Positions 1 to 11,056 of a stretch of 64,000 bases of DNA are shown one piece after another. Both the position numbers and the translations under genes were made by a program. Every line of letters starts with the position of its first letter. Position 1 is the stretch's first letter. Source of the DNA: Kaistia soli DSM 19436 (GTDB lineage: Bacteria > Pseudomonadota > Alphaproteobacteria > Rhizobiales > Kaistiaceae); NCBI RefSeq assembly GCF_900129325.1, contig NZ_FQUP01000008.1, positions 49,492 through 113,491 on the forward strand, read 5' to 3'. The notes under the pieces were generated by a model. It worked only from the letters and a program-made list of their open reading frames with translations, had not been told where the DNA came from and made no database searches.

Positions 1-642
1 GGCCTGATGGCCGTCGGCGAGGCGGCCTGCGTCTCGGTGCATGGCGCCAACCGCCTCGGCTCAAATTCGCTGACCGATCTCGTGGTTTTCGGCCGCGCCG
101 CAGCGCTCCGCGCCATCGAGACGGTGCAGCCGGGCGAGAAGCAGCCGGAATTCTCCAACGAGGCCGGGGCCGCGGCGATCGCCCGCTTCGACCGCCTGCG
201 CTATGCCGATGGCGCGACGCCGACGGCGGCGCTGCGTCTTCGGATGCAGAAGGTGATGCAGTCGAACTGCGCCGTGTTCCGCACCGGCGAGGTGCTGGAC
301 GAAGGCCACGCTTTGATCCACGACGTCTGGCGCGATGCCGGAGACATCCGTGTCTCCGACCGCTCGCTGATCTGGAATTCCGACCTGATCGAGACGCTGG
401 AATTTGAGAACCTGATCGTCCAGGCCGTCGCCACGATGGACTCGGCCCAGAACCGCCAGGAATCGCGCGGTGCCCACGCCCGCGAGGATTTCCCGAACCG
501 CGACGACGTCAACTGGATGAAGCACTCGCTTGCCTTCGTCGACACCGAACAGAAGACGGTGACGCTCGAAGACCGGCCGGTGCACACCTATACGATGTCG
601 AACGACATCGCCTATATCGAGCCGAAGGCCCGCGTATACTGA
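1..642 (+). CDS. sdhA: Succinate dehydrogenase flavoprotein subunit, C-terminal part (5' end outside window)
   Basis: The reading frame is open from the first base of the window, so this is the end of a longer gene; about 213 residues are visible. SdhA is the FAD-carrying subunit that oxidises succinate to fumarate at the inner membrane. The visible part starts at the conserved [19 protein letters not shown] stretch, which carries the FAD-contacting HGANRLG segment. It continues through the C-terminal helical domain ([24 protein letters not shown]) and the typical end [15 protein letters not shown]. The order sdhA, small gene, sdhB on one strand with short gaps indicates one operon. The identification is secure. 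Confidence 0.97.
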   Translation, partial: GLMAVGEAACVSVHGANRLGSNSLTDLVVFGRAAALRAIETVQPGEKQPEFSNEAGAAAIARFDRLRYADGATPTAALRLRMQKVMQSNCAVFRTGEVLDEGHALIHDVWRDAGDIRVSDRSLIWNSDLIETLEFENLIVQAVATMDSAQNRQESRGAHAREDFPNRDDVNWMKHSLAFVDTEQKTVTLEDRPVHTYTMSNDIAYIEPKARVY

Positions 643-653
643 GGCCGCGCAGC

Positions 654-1097
654 ATGACCGCATCCCTCTCCCAGGCCGGCTATTCGGGGCGTCCGCTCCC
701 GGATAAGCTCGGCCTCAAGGCGGGCATGACAGTCGCGTTCCTGGCGTTGCCGGACAATCTCGGCGCGCTCCGATCCGCGGCGCCGTTCGCGCGGGTCGAG
801 GAAGCGGCCGACTGGTCGGCCGATCTTGGCGCGCCCCGAGGTTTCGACGCCATCCATGCCTTCACGACGCGGCAGGCCGAGATCGACGCGCGTCTGCCGG
901 CGCTGCAGGATGCGATCCGCCGCGACGGCATGATCTGGGTCTCGTGGCCCAAAAAAGCATCGAAGGTTCCAACCGACGTGACCGAGGACACGGTGCGCGA
1001 CGCGGCGCTGGCGCTTGATCTCGTCGACGTCAAGGTCGCGGCCATCGATCCCGTATGGTCCGGCCTCAAATTGATGATCCGCAAGGATCGCCGCTGA
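654..1097 (+). CDS. DUF3052-like small protein
   Basis: This 147-residue protein is predicted to be soluble, with no signal peptide or membrane segment. The N-terminal [17 protein letters not shown] and the central [18 protein letters not shown] stretch are typical of the DUF3052 family, whose function is not known. It begins 11 bases after the sdhA stop and ends 25 bases before sdhB, so it is almost certainly co-transcribed with succinate dehydrogenase genes. That placement is not the classical sdhCDAB arrangement. A role in the enzyme complex would be inference from position only. The family call rests on motif recall. Confidence 0.75.
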   Translation: MTASLSQAGYSGRPLPDKLGLKAGMTVAFLALPDNLGALRSAAPFARVEEAADWSADLGAPRGFDAIHAFTTRQAEIDARLPALQDAIRRDGMIWVSWPKKASKVPTDVTEDTVRDAALALDLVDVKVAAIDPVWSGLKLMIRKDRR

Positions 1098-1122
1098 CAT
1101 CAGCTTTCCGCAAGGGACACAC

Positions 1123-1902
1123 ATGGTCCAGCTCACGCTTCCGAAGAACTCGACGATCAACGAAGGCAAGGCCTGGCCGCGTCCGGCCGGGGCCAACAAT
1201 GTGCGCGAGTTCCGCATTTACAGGTGGAACCCCGACGACGGGGCCAACCCGCATGTCGACAGCTATTTCATCGATCTCGACGATTGCGGGCCGATGGTTC
1301 TCGACGCGCTCATCAAGATCAAGAACGAGGTCGATCCCTCGCTGACTTTCCGTCGCTCCTGTCGCGAGGGCATCTGCGGCTCCTGTGCGATGAACATCGA
1401 CGGCTCCAACACGCTCGCCTGCACGAAGGGCATCGAGGACGTGAAGGGCGCGGTGAAGATCTACCCGCTGCCACATATGGAAGTGATCAAGGACCTCGTC
1501 CCCGACCTCACCAACTTCTATGCTCAGCATCGCTCGATCGAGCCCTGGCTGAAGACGGCGACGCCGGAGCCCGAGAAGGAATGGCTGCAGAGCCATTCCG
1601 ACCGCGAGAAGCTCGACGGCCTCTACGAGTGCATCCTCTGCGCCTGCTGCTCGACGTCCTGCCCCAGCTACTGGTGGAATGGCGACCGTTATCTCGGCCC
1701 GGCCGTGCTGCTGCAGGCCTATCGCTGGCTCATCGACAGCCGTGACGAGGCGACGGGTGAACGGCTCGACAATCTCGAGGATCCGTTCCGCCTCTATCGC
1801 TGCCACACGATCATGAACTGCGCGCAGACCTGCCCGAAGGGTCTCAATCCGGCGAAGGCCATCGCCGAGATCAAGAAGATGATGGTGGAGCGGCGCGTCT
1901 AG
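1123..1902 (+). CDS. sdhB: Succinate dehydrogenase iron-sulfur subunit
   Basis: This 259-residue protein carries electrons from SdhA to quinone through three Fe-S clusters. The 2Fe-2S motif is visible as [16 protein letters not shown] with the later C of NTLACTKG (about residues 83-106). The 4Fe-4S/3Fe-4S motifs appear as [16 protein letters not shown] (about 170-185) and [14 protein letters not shown] (about 227-240). Length and motif order match alphaproteobacterial SdhB throughout. It is the last sdh gene in the run; no sdhC or sdhD is seen downstream, so these presumably lie upstream of the window. Confidence 0.98.
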   Translation: MVQLTLPKNSTINEGKAWPRPAGANNVREFRIYRWNPDDGANPHVDSYFIDLDDCGPMVLDALIKIKNEVDPSLTFRRSCREGICGSCAMNIDGSNTLACTKGIEDVKGAVKIYPLPHMEVIKDLVPDLTNFYAQHRSIEPWLKTATPEPEKEWLQSHSDREKLDGLYECILCACCSTSCPSYWWNGDRYLGPAVLLQAYRWLIDSRDEATGERLDNLEDPFRLYRCHTIMNCAQTCPKGLNPAKAIAEIKKMMVERRV

Positions 1903-1986
1903 GCCGGGTGGAGCTCTGCGGCCGGCGGGAACTTTCGCCGGCCTTTGGTCATTCCCTTCGAGGGCTGGTTGCTTGAGGAGGAATCC

Positions 1987-2187
1987 ATGACCAATCTCGG
2001 CAATACTTATGTGAGCGACGCCGCGCCGCGCTGGACGGTCGAGGCGATCGGTCGGTTGCGCGAACTGGCCGTTGAAGGCGTTCCGGCAGAGGTCATCGCG
2101 CAGGCGATGCATCGGCCAATCGGCGAAATCCTCGGCAAGGCAGCCGAACTGGGTCTCACGATCGAACCTGAACCGAAGACACATTGA
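1987..2187 (+). CDS. Small helical protein of unknown function
   Basis: A 66-residue protein, chosen to start at the ATG preceded by GAGGAG (about 1976-1981) rather than at an upstream in-frame GTG at 1945. The sequence WTVEAIGRLRELAVEG followed by IAQAMHRPIGEILGKAAELGL looks like a small helix-turn-helix of the kind seen in short rhizobial proteins (an alpha-helical repeat ending AAELGL). That resemblance suggests DNA binding but nothing proves it. It lies between sdhB and a VOC gene on the same strand. Confidence 0.6.
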   Translation: MTNLGNTYVSDAAPRWTVEAIGRLRELAVEGVPAEVIAQAMHRPIGEILGKAAELGLTIEPEPKTH

Positions 2188-2223
2188 CCGGCGCATGCCG
2201 CGCCGACGAACGAGGGGCGCAGC

Positions 2224-2613
2224 ATGGCAGGAACGATCGATCATTTCGGCTTTCAGGTCAGCGATGTTCCGAAGCTGCTGGCCTTCTATGAGCCTGTGCT
2301 GGCGACGCTCGGCATCGCCAAGGTGATGGAAATCCCTGAAGAGGCCGGGTTCAAGGGCGCCGGCTTCGGCGCGAATGGCAAGCCCGATTTCTGGATCTGG
2401 GAAGGCGGAAAGACGGCGCCGCATCTGCATGTGGCCTTCGCGGCGTCGAGCCGGGCAGCCGTGGATGCGTTCCATGCGGCGGCGATCGCGGCCGGCGCTA
2501 GCGACAATGGTCCGCCCGGCATCCGCGCTCATTATCACCCGAACTACTATGCCGCCTTCGTCCTTGATCCTGACGGCCACAACATAGAGGCCTGCTGCCA
2601 CCGCGCCGAGTAA
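2224..2613 (+). CDS. VOC-superfamily (glyoxalase-like) protein
   Basis: A single-domain protein of 129 residues. It starts MAGTIDHFGFQVSDVPKLLAFYEP and ends YAAFVLDPDGHNIEACCH, the beta-alpha-beta-beta-beta signature of the vicinal oxygen chelate fold. The putative metal ligands are H8 near the N-terminus and the Glu of NIEACC near the C-terminus, as in small dimeric VOC enzymes. The substrate cannot be told from sequence; dioxygenases, glyoxalases and antibiotic-binding proteins share this fold. It is preceded by an ACGAGGGGCGCAGC ribosome-binding region. Confidence 0.85.
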   Translation: MAGTIDHFGFQVSDVPKLLAFYEPVLATLGIAKVMEIPEEAGFKGAGFGANGKPDFWIWEGGKTAPHLHVAFAASSRAAVDAFHAAAIAAGASDNGPPGIRAHYHPNYYAAFVLDPDGHNIEACCHRAE

Positions 2614-2622
2614 CGGCCATCT

Positions 2623-2641
2623 GTCACGGTTTTTCCGTGAC
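2623..2641 (+). terminator. Perfect stem-loop after the VOC gene
   Basis: GTCACGG and CCGTGAC form a perfect 7-bp stem around a TTTTT loop, 10 bases after the VOC stop codon. No run of T follows, so it may be a weak or factor-assisted terminator or an mRNA 3'-end stabiliser rather than a classical intrinsic terminator. The rest of the gap up to the next gene (to 2852) shows no convincing gene. Confidence 0.4.
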
Positions 2642-2852
2642 TGTGGCTTTCGGTGCCTTGTTCCTGTGGACAAGATGCCGTAATGCGCCATCGAAACCGC
2701 CAAGATCAGGCGCAATGGAAGCAGGTCCGCGTCGGTCATCCGCTGACGAGGACGGTTCTGCCTTCAAAGCGGCCTGATTTCGTGGCCAGCTTGCCGATAG
2801 CCAGCTCCGTCAAGGCCAGATGGAGCCCGCGACCGATTTGAAGGAGAATGCA

Positions 2853-3437
2853 ATGCGTCTCAGCCGTCTTGCGCCGATCATGCTCACTGCGGCGCTCGCC
2901 GGCTGCGGCTCGTTCGGTGCCGTTGGGCTTGGCCCGATGGACCAGCAGAAACCCGTCGAGAGCGACACGCTGCCTCCCGTCGCATCCGCGCCTGTCGAGA
3001 AGAGCGCGCTGCCGCCTCCCCCCCTCGATCCGAACGCCCAGACCCTGCCGCCGAGCCCGCCGGCCAGCGCTACGCTGCCGCCCGCCGACGCGGCGACGCT
3101 TCCGCCTGCAGGCGGCGGCGCCCAGGCGTCCGCGAGCGCAGCCCCGGTGCGCGCCGAACTCGGCCGCACGGATCTCCTCGGCGGCTGGTCGCTAAAGTCC
3201 GGCGCCGAAAGCTGCCAGCTCTTCATGACGCTGACCTCTTGGACCGGCGGCTACCGCGCCTCGACGCGCGGCTGTCAGTCGCCGACGCTGAAGGGCATTT
3301 CGGCCTGGAGCCTCAATGGCTCGCAGGTCGTCCTCGCCGGTGCAGGCGGCGCTCCGGTCGCGCATCTGAGCGCGGCGGGCACCAACTCTTTCTCCGGTAC
3401 CGCCGATTCGGGCCAGCCGATCGCCTTCTCGCGCTAG
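2853..3437 (+). CDS. AprI/Inh (Omp19-type) inhibitor-like lipoprotein
   Basis: A 194-residue predicted lipoprotein. The start is the ATG preceded by AAGGAG (2841-2846). The leader MRLSRLAPIMLTAALAGCGS ends in a lipobox (LAGC, Cys18), so it is expected to be lipid-anchored in the envelope. A long Pro/Ala/Ser-rich linker (about residues 30-105) leads to a C-terminal domain with LLGGWSL.SGAESCQL and STRGCQSP, the two-cysteine beta-barrel of AprI/Inh metalloprotease inhibitors and Brucella Omp19. Whether it inhibits a protease here is not shown. Confidence 0.75.
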   Translation: MRLSRLAPIMLTAALAGCGSFGAVGLGPMDQQKPVESDTLPPVASAPVEKSALPPPPLDPNAQTLPPSPPASATLPPADAATLPPAGGGAQASASAAPVRAELGRTDLLGGWSLKSGAESCQLFMTLTSWTGGYRASTRGCQSPTLKGISAWSLNGSQVVLAGAGGAPVAHLSAAGTNSFSGTADSGQPIAFSR

Positions 3438-3465
3438 GCATCAAAGCAGGTTCGGGAGCGCGGGC

Positions 3466-4632
3466 GTGAGCGAGGGGCTGCCGGTTCGCGCCAGCGTCGC
3501 CGAGGCGTATGAACGTCTCGTCGCCGAGGGAGAAATCGAGGGCGATCCGGCGCAGCGCGCGCTGGTCGCCAAGCTCGACAGCCTCAACGAACATCTCGCG
3601 ACGCGCCGCCTGGCTCACAAGGGCAGCTCGCTCGGCTGGCTGTTCGGCAAGCGCCAGCGCGAGCGTGAGACCGTTCGCGGCCTTTACGTCCACGGCGCGG
3701 TCGGCCGCGGCAAGACCATGCTGATGGATCTGTTCTTCGCCGAGGCAGCGCCCGAGCGCAAACGACGCGCGCACTTCAACGATTTCATGGCCGACGTGCA
3801 TGCCCGCGTCTTCCGCGTCCGCGAGGCGATCAAGGCCGGGACGCTCAAGGCCGACGATCCGATCGTACCGGTCGCCGAGGAGATCGTCCGCGAGACCGAG
3901 TTGATCTGCTTCGATGAATTCAGCGTCACAGACATCGCCGATGCGATGATCCTCGGCCGTCTTTTCACGCGGCTGTTCGCGGCCGGCGTCGTGATGGTGG
4001 CGACCTCGAACGTGGCGCCCGACGACCTCTATCGCGGCGGGCTCAACCGCGACCACTTCCTGCCCTTCATCAAACTGCTCAAGGAACAGACCGAGGTTTT
4101 CGAGCTTGGGGCGCGGACCGATTACCGCCGCGAGAAGCTCGAACAGCTCCCCGTCTATCTGACGCCGCTCGGCCCGGACACCGATGCAGCGATCGACGCC
4201 GCCTTCGCGCGGCTGACGACAGGCGGCACGCCCGAGCCGACGACCCTTTCCGTGTTGGGAAGGGATCTTGCCGTGCCGCTGGCGTCGCAAGGCGTCGCCC
4301 GCTTCGATTTCGCAGATCTCTGCGCCCAGCCGCTCGGCCCGAGCGACTTTCTCACCATCGCGCACGCCTTCAACACCGTGGTCATCGATCACATCCCGGT
4401 GATGGACGAAAGCCGGCGCAACGAGGCCAAACGCTTCATCACGCTAGTCGACGCGCTTTATGACGGCCATGTCCGGATCATCGTCTCGGCGGAGGCCGAG
4501 CCAGATAGACTCTACCCCGCAAGCGAGGGAACCGAGGCCTTCGAATTCGCACGCACAGCCTCGCGCCTGACCGAGATGCGCTCGCTCGATTATCAGAAGG
4601 CGCCTCACAAAGGCTTCATCGTCGAGACATGA
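3466..4632 (+). CDS. zapE: ZapE/AFG1-family ATPase
   Basis: A 388-residue P-loop ATPase with a GTG start. The Walker A motif is visible as VHGAVGRGKTMLMD (about residues 74-87) and Walker B as LICFDEFSVTDIADA (about 145-159). A sensor-like TSNVAPDDLYRGGLNR follows, as in the AFG1/YhcM family. E. coli ZapE acts at the division ring under stress; mitochondrial AFG1 helps turn over respiratory subunits. Its position directly upstream of mdh is common in alphaproteobacteria. Identification by family is firm; the precise role here is inferred. Confidence 0.92.
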   Translation: MSEGLPVRASVAEAYERLVAEGEIEGDPAQRALVAKLDSLNEHLATRRLAHKGSSLGWLFGKRQRERETVRGLYVHGAVGRGKTMLMDLFFAEAAPERKRRAHFNDFMADVHARVFRVREAIKAGTLKADDPIVPVAEEIVRETELICFDEFSVTDIADAMILGRLFTRLFAAGVVMVATSNVAPDDLYRGGLNRDHFLPFIKLLKEQTEVFELGARTDYRREKLEQLPVYLTPLGPDTDAAIDAAFARLTTGGTPEPTTLSVLGRDLAVPLASQGVARFDFADLCAQPLGPSDFLTIAHAFNTVVIDHIPVMDESRRNEAKRFITLVDALYDGHVRIIVSAEAEPDRLYPASEGTEAFEFARTASRLTEMRSLDYQKAPHKGFIVET

Positions 4633-4768
4633 CGCGTACGTAAGGTGTCGGGCTCGATGGCGGAATTGTGCGGCTCATGGCTTTTGTTCGACTTGCGCCG
4701 GCCGTCCAATCGCGCTATGCCGCCCCCGTTCCGGCAGCCATCTGACTGTGGACCTTACGTTTAGGTAA

Positions 4769-5758
<990 letters not shown>

Positions 5759-5804
5759 TCCCCGGCCTTCCCGGCTCCGATCCCTTCAAGGCGGAACGCA
5801 CTCC

Positions 5805-7004
5805 ATGAACATCCACGAATACCAGGCCAAGGCCCTCTTGAAGGGCTTCGGCGCGCCGGTCTCGAACGGCGTCGCGATCTTCACGCCGGCCGAGGCTGAA
5901 AGCGCGGCCCGCGAGCTTGGCGGCCCGCTCTGGGTCGTCAAGTCTCAGATCCATGCCGGCGGTCGCGGCAAGGGCAAGTTCAAGGAAGAATCCGCTGGCG
6001 AAAAGGGCGGCGTCCGCCTCGCCAAGTCGATCGAAGAGGTCAAGGCCTTCGCCGGCCAGATGCTCGGCTCGACGCTTGTGACTGTGCAGACCGGCCCGGC
6101 AGGCAAGCAGGTCAACCGCCTCTATATCGAGGACGGCTCGGACATCGAGAAGGAGTTCTACCTCTCGATCCTCGTCGACCGCGCCACCTCGCGCATCGCC
6201 TTCGTCGTCTCGACGGAAGGCGGCATGGACATCGAGGAAGTCGCCCATTCGGCGCCTGAGAAGATCAAGACCTTCTCAGTCGACCCGGCCACCGGCATCA
6301 TGCCGCATCATGGCCTCACGATCGCCAAGGCGCTCGGCCTCTCCGGAGCGCTCGCCAAGGAAGCCTACGACGTCGCCTCCAAGCTCTACGCGGCCTTCGT
6401 CGCCAAGGACATGGCGATGCTCGAGGTCAACCCGCTGATCGTCACCAAGGACGGTCATCTGAAGGTGCTCGACGCCAAGGTATCGTTCGATTCGAACTCG
6501 CTCTACCGCCACCCGGACGTCGTCGCGCTGCGTGACGAGACCGAGGAGGACCAGAAGGAGATCGAGGCCTCGAAGTTCGACCTCGCTTATATCGCGCTCG
6601 ACGGCACGATCGGCTGCATGGTCAACGGCGCCGGCCTCGCCATGGCGACCCTCGACATCATCCAGCTCTATGGCGAGAGCCCCGCCAACTTCCTCGATGT
6701 CGGCGGCGGCGCGAGCGAGGAGAAGGTGACGGCGGCGTTCAAGATCATCACCTCCGATCCGAAGGTGAAGGGCATCCTCGTCAACATCTTCGGCGGAATC
6801 ATGAAATGCGACGTCATCGCGCGCGGCGTCATCGCCGCGGTGAAGGCCGTCGGCCTGCAGGTGCCGCTGGTCGTGCGGCTCGAGGGCACGAATGTCGAGC
6901 TCGGCAAGCAGATCATCCGCGAGAGCGGGCTGAACGTCATCCCCGCCGACGATCTCGACGACGCCGCCCAGAAGATCGTCAAGGCCGTGAAGGAAGCCGT
7001 CTGA
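5805..7004 (+). CDS. sucC: Succinyl-CoA synthetase (ADP-forming) beta subunit
   Basis: A 399-residue ATP-grasp subunit. It starts [19 protein letters not shown] and includes [11 protein letters not shown] in the nucleotide-binding region. The C-terminal part has [16 protein letters not shown], the segment that meets the phosphohistidine of the alpha subunit. It converts succinyl-CoA to succinate with substrate-level phosphorylation. An open frame extends 315 bases upstream, but the family start and the ATG at 5805 agree. Its stop overlaps the sucD start (TGATG), indicating translational coupling of the two subunits. Confidence 0.98.
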   Translation: MNIHEYQAKALLKGFGAPVSNGVAIFTPAEAESAARELGGPLWVVKSQIHAGGRGKGKFKEESAGEKGGVRLAKSIEEVKAFAGQMLGSTLVTVQTGPAGKQVNRLYIEDGSDIEKEFYLSILVDRATSRIAFVVSTEGGMDIEEVAHSAPEKIKTFSVDPATGIMPHHGLTIAKALGLSGALAKEAYDVASKLYAAFVAKDMAMLEVNPLIVTKDGHLKVLDAKVSFDSNSLYRHPDVVALRDETEEDQKEIEASKFDLAYIALDGTIGCMVNGAGLAMATLDIIQLYGESPANFLDVGGGASEEKVTAAFKIITSDPKVKGILVNIFGGIMKCDVIARGVIAAVKAVGLQVPLVVRLEGTNVELGKQIIRESGLNVIPADDLDDAAQKIVKAVKEAV

Positions 7005-7888
7005 TGTCCATCCTGATCGACGCGAATACCAAGCTCATCACCCAGGGCTTCACCGGCAAGAACGGCACGTTCCATTCCGAGCAGGCCCTTGCCTATGGCA
7101 CCAAGCTGGTCGGCGGTACGTCGCCCGGCAAGGGCGGCCAGACGCATCTCGGCCTGCCGGTGTTCGACACCGTCGCTGAGGCGCGCGAGGCAACCGGCGC
7201 CGATGCATCGGTGATCTATGTTCCCCCGCCCGGCGCCGCCGATGCAATCTGCGAGGCGATCGACGCCGAGATCCCGCTGATCGTCTGCATCACCGAGGGC
7301 ATCCCCGTTCTCGACATGGTGCGCGTCAAGCGTTCGCTTTCGGGTTCCAAGTCGCGCCTGATCGGGCCGAATTGCCCAGGCGTCGTGACAGCAGGCGCCT
7401 CGAAGATCGGCATCATGCCGGCCAACATCTTCAAGACCGGCAGCGTCGGCATCGTTTCGCGCTCGGGAACGTTGACCTACGAGGCAGTATTCCAAACGAC
7501 GAACGAGGGCCTCGGCCAGACGACCGCCGTCGGTATTGGCGGCGATCCGGTCAAGGGGACCGAATTCATCGACATTTTGGAAATGTTCTTGGCCGATGAT
7601 GCCACGACGTCGATCGTGATGATCGGCGAAATCGGTGGTTCGGCGGAGGAAGAAGCTGCCGAGTTCATCAGGGACGAGGCGAAGCGTGGTCGCAAGAAGC
7701 CGATGGTCGGCTTCATCGCGGGCCGCACCGCACCGCCCGGTCGGCGCATGGGTCACGCCGGCGCGATCATCTCGGGCGGCAAAGGCGGCGCCGAGGACAA
7801 GATCGCGGCGATGGAATCCGCCGGTATCAAGGTGTCGCCCTCCCCCGCGCGCCTTGGAAAGACCTTGGTTGAGGTCTTGAAGGGGTGA
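7004..7888 (+). CDS. sucD: Succinyl-CoA synthetase alpha subunit
   Basis: A 294-residue CoA-binding and phosphohistidine-carrying subunit. The N-terminus has [17 protein letters not shown] and [18 protein letters not shown] (CoA-binding Rossmann domain). The phosphorylated histidine lies in [16 protein letters not shown] (about residue 247). The ATG overlaps the sucC stop by one base, which keeps subunit synthesis in step. Length and motifs match the family. Confidence 0.98.
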   Translation: MSILIDANTKLITQGFTGKNGTFHSEQALAYGTKLVGGTSPGKGGQTHLGLPVFDTVAEAREATGADASVIYVPPPGAADAICEAIDAEIPLIVCITEGIPVLDMVRVKRSLSGSKSRLIGPNCPGVVTAGASKIGIMPANIFKTGSVGIVSRSGTLTYEAVFQTTNEGLGQTTAVGIGGDPVKGTEFIDILEMFLADDATTSIVMIGEIGGSAEEEAAEFIRDEAKRGRKKPMVGFIAGRTAPPGRRMGHAGAIISGGKGGAEDKIAAMESAGIKVSPSPARLGKTLVEVLKG

Positions 7889-7996
7889 GGGCAAAGACCG
7901 ACATTCCGGGGCAGGAATGACGGGGAAAATGTAACGGCGCGGCGTGCTTGCCGCGCGATCAGGGAGAGAGGAGCCAAGGGGCTCCTCGCTTGGACC

Positions 7997-10978
7997 ATGT
8001 CACGCGAACAAGCCAACGCGGCCTTTCAATCGTCTTCGTTTCTCTATGGCGGCAATGCCGCCTATATCGAAGACCTCTACGGACGCTATGAGCAGGACCC
8101 CGCCTCGGTTGAAGCCGAATGGCGGGATTTCTTTTCCGCGCTGAAGGACGATCCGGCCACGGTAGTGGCCGAAGCGCGCGGCGCGACGTGGGAACGATCC
8201 GACTGGCCGGTGCATGCGAATGGCGAGCTGGTCTCGGCCATGGACGGCAACTGGGGCCAGATCGAGAAGATCGTCACCGACAAGCTGAAGGCGAAGGCGC
8301 AGGACGCCGCCGGCAAGGCGCCCGCAGGCGCTCCCGCTGCGCAGCCGGTCTCCGAAGCGGCGCTGCAGCAGGCGGCGCGCGACTCGGTGCGTGCGATCAT
8401 GATGATCCGCGCCTATCGCATGCGCGGCCATCTGCACGCCGATCTCGATCCGCTCCATCTCGCGACCGCCGGCGACCACGAGGAGTTGCATCCCTCGAGC
8501 TACGGCTTCACCGAGGCCGATTACGACCGCAAGATCTTCATCGACCATGTCCTGGGGCTCGAATTCGCCACCATCCCCGAGATGCTGGCAATCCTGAAGC
8601 GCACCTATTGCTCGACGCTCGGCGTCGAGTTCATGCACATCTCCGATCCGGCCGAGAAGGCCTGGATCCAGGCCCGCATCGAGGGGCCGGACAAGGCGAT
8701 CTCCTTCACCAATGAAGGCAAGAAGGCGATCCTCAACAAGCTGGTGGAGGCCGAGGGCTTCGAGAAGTTCCTCGACGTCAAGTTCACCGGCACCAAGCGC
8801 TTCGGCCTCGACGGCGGCGAGGCGCTGATCCCGGCGCTCGAGCAGATCATCAAGCGCGGCGGCAATCTCGGCGTGCACGAGATCGTCCTCGGCATGGCCC
8901 ATCGCGGCCGCCTCAACGTGCTGACGCAGGTGCTGGCCAAGCCGCATCGCGCCCTCTTCCACGAGTTCAAGGGCGGCTCCTATGCCCCCGACGACGTCGA
9001 GGGTTCGGGCGACGTCAAGTATCACCTCGGCGCCTCGTCGGACCGCGAGTTCGACGGCAACAAGGTGCATCTGTCGTTGACGGCCAATCCCTCGCATCTC
9101 GAGATCGTCGATCCCGTCGTGCTCGGCAAGGCACGGGCCAAGCAGGATCTGCGCAAGGACTATGTCCGCTCGGAAGTCCTGCCGCTGATCATCCATGGCG
9201 ACGCGGCCTTCGCCGGCCAGGGCGTTGTGGCGGAATGCTTCGGCCTCTCCGGCCTCAAGGGCCACCGCACGGGTGGCTCGCTGCATTTCATCGTCAACAA
9301 CCAGATCGGCTTCACGACGAATCCGCGCTTCTCGCGCTCCTCGCCCTACCCCTCAGACGTCGCCAAGATGATCGAGGCGCCGATCTTCCATGTGAACGGC
9401 GACGACCCCGAAGCCGTGGTCTATGCGGCCAAGATCGCGATCGAATTCCGGCAGAAGTTCCACAAGCCGGTCGTGATCGACATGTTCTGCTACCGCCGCT
9501 TCGGCCATAATGAAGGCGACGAGCCCGCGTTCACGCAGCCGCTGATGTACCGCACGATCCGCAGCCATCCGGCGATCGTCGACATCTATGCTGGCAAGCT
9601 GGTGGCCGAAGGTCTCGTCTCCGCAGCCGAAGTCGAGGCGCTGAAGGCCGACTGGCGCGCGAAGCTCGAAACCGAGTTCGAGGCGGGTCAGTCCTACAAG
9701 CCGAACAAGGCCGACTGGCTCGACGGCGCCTGGGCCGGCCTCAAGGCCGCGCAGCAGGACGACGAACCGCGCCGCGGCAAGACCGGCGTCGAGATCGACG
9801 AATTGAAGCGGATCGGCGCGCGGCTGACCGCCATTCCGGCCGACTTCCACGTCCACAAGACGGTCCAACGCTTCATCGACAATCGCAAGAAGGCGATCGA
9901 AACGGGCGTCGGCATCGACTGGGCGACGGCCGAGGCGCTGGCTTTCGCGTCGGTTGCCGTCGAAGGCCACAATATCCGCCTTTCCGGCCAGGATGTAGAG
10001 CGCGGCACCTTCTCGCAGCGCCACTCGGTTCTCTACGACCAGGAGAGCGAGGAGCGCTTCATCCCGCTCAACAACATCCAGGAAGGCCAGGGGCATTTCG
10101 ACGTCATCAACTCGATGCTGTCGGAAGAGGCCGTGCTCGGCTTCGAATATGGCTACTCGCTGTCGGATCCGAACACGCTGACGCTCTGGGAAGCGCAGTT
10201 CGGCGATTTCGCGAATGGCGCCCAGGTGGTGTTCGACCAGTTCCTGTCGTCGGGCGAGCGCAAGTGGCTGCGCATGTCCGGGCTCGTCTGCCTGCTGCCG
10301 CATGGCTATGAGGGCCAGGGGCCGGAGCACTCGTCGGCCCGCCTCGAGCGCTGGCTGCAGATGTGCGCCGAGGACAATATGCAGGTGGCGAATGTCACCA
10401 CGCCGTCGAACTATTTCCACATCCTGCGCCGACAGCTCAATCGCGACATCCGCAAGCCGCTGATCCTGATGACGCCGAAGTCGCTGCTGCGTCACAAGCG
10501 TGCGGTGTCTCATATCGCGCAGTTCGGGCCGATCTCGTCGTTCCATCGCCTGCTTTGGGACGATGCCGAGTTCCTCAAGGACCAGGTGATCAAGCTCGCG
10601 CCTGACGAGAAGATCCGCCGCGTCGTCGTCTGCTCCGGCAAGGTCTATTACGACCTCTATGAGGAGCGCGAGAAGCGCGGCATCGATGATGTCTATCTGC
10701 TGCGCGTCGAGCAGCTCTACCCGTTCCCCCTCAAGGCCTTGGTGGGCGAATTCGGCCGCTTCAAGAACGCCGAAGTCGTCTGGTGCCAGGAAGAGCCGAA
10801 GAACATGGGCTCGTGGAGCTTCGTCGAGCCCAATCTCGAATGGGTGCTCGCCCAGGCCGGCGGCGCCTCCAAGCGAGCGCGCTATGTCGGTCGTCCAGCC
10901 TCAGCCGCCACGGCGACAGGCTTGATGTCGAAGCATCTCGCCCAGCTCGCCGCATTCCTCGACGAAGCCTTCGCCTGA
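7997..10978 (+). CDS. sucA: 2-oxoglutarate dehydrogenase E1 component
   Basis: A 993-residue thiamine-diphosphate enzyme that decarboxylates 2-oxoglutarate and transfers succinyl to E2. The N-terminal FLYGGNAAYIEDLYGRYEQDP segment is the E2/E3-contact region of OdhA-type E1. HRGRLNVL, the GDAAFAGQGVVAECF stretch and NNQIGFTT mark the ThDP/Mg site. HEG.GPEHSSARLERWLQ-type sequence appears as GQGPEHSSARLERWLQ. It lies 108 bases after sucD and is followed by sucB, as expected for co-expression of the complex. Confidence 0.98.
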   Translation: MSREQANAAFQSSSFLYGGNAAYIEDLYGRYEQDPASVEAEWRDFFSALKDDPATVVAEARGATWERSDWPVHANGELVSAMDGNWGQIEKIVTDKLKAKAQDAAGKAPAGAPAAQPVSEAALQQAARDSVRAIMMIRAYRMRGHLHADLDPLHLATAGDHEELHPSSYGFTEADYDRKIFIDHVLGLEFATIPEMLAILKRTYCSTLGVEFMHISDPAEKAWIQARIEGPDKAISFTNEGKKAILNKLVEAEGFEKFLDVKFTGTKRFGLDGGEALIPALEQIIKRGGNLGVHEIVLGMAHRGRLNVLTQVLAKPHRALFHEFKGGSYAPDDVEGSGDVKYHLGASSDREFDGNKVHLSLTANPSHLEIVDPVVLGKARAKQDLRKDYVRSEVLPLIIHGDAAFAGQGVVAECFGLSGLKGHRTGGSLHFIVNNQIGFTTNPRFSRSSPYPSDVAKMIEAPIFHVNGDDPEAVVYAAKIAIEFRQKFHKPVVIDMFCYRRFGHNEGDEPAFTQPLMYRTIRSHPAIVDIYAGKLVAEGLVSAAEVEALKADWRAKLETEFEAGQSYKPNKADWLDGAWAGLKAAQQDDEPRRGKTGVEIDELKRIGARLTAIPADFHVHKTVQRFIDNRKKAIETGVGIDWATAEALAFASVAVEGHNIRLSGQDVERGTFSQRHSVLYDQESEERFIPLNNIQEGQGHFDVINSMLSEEAVLGFEYGYSLSDPNTLTLWEAQFGDFANGAQVVFDQFLSSGERKWLRMSGLVCLLPHGYEGQGPEHSSARLERWLQMCAEDNMQVANVTTPSNYFHILRRQLNRDIRKPLILMTPKSLLRHKRAVSHIAQFGPISSFHRLLWDDAEFLKDQVIKLAPDEKIRRVVVCSGKVYYDLYEEREKRGIDDVYLLRVEQLYPFPLKALVGEFGRFKNAEVVWCQEEPKNMGSWSFVEPNLEWVLAQAGGASKRARYVGRPASAATATGLMSKHLAQLAAFLDEAFA

Positions 10979-11056
10979 TCGGGCGGCGCTCCGGCGCCGT
11001 CCCTTCCGCCCATCACCCGATCCGCGTCCCTAGACCCGAACCGCAGAGACCCCGTC

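Noticed and set aside
1066..2739. Long open frame of 557 codons on the minus strand opposite sdhB and the VOC gene
   Set aside because: It mirrors well-supported genes on the other strand, its translation is Arg/Ala/His-rich and low in complexity, and it fits the usual shadow frames of GC-rich DNA.
2653..2841. Possible 62-residue gene between the VOC protein and the lipoprotein
   Set aside because: No clear ribosome-binding site, and the translation has no recognisable pattern; left as part of the intergenic gap.
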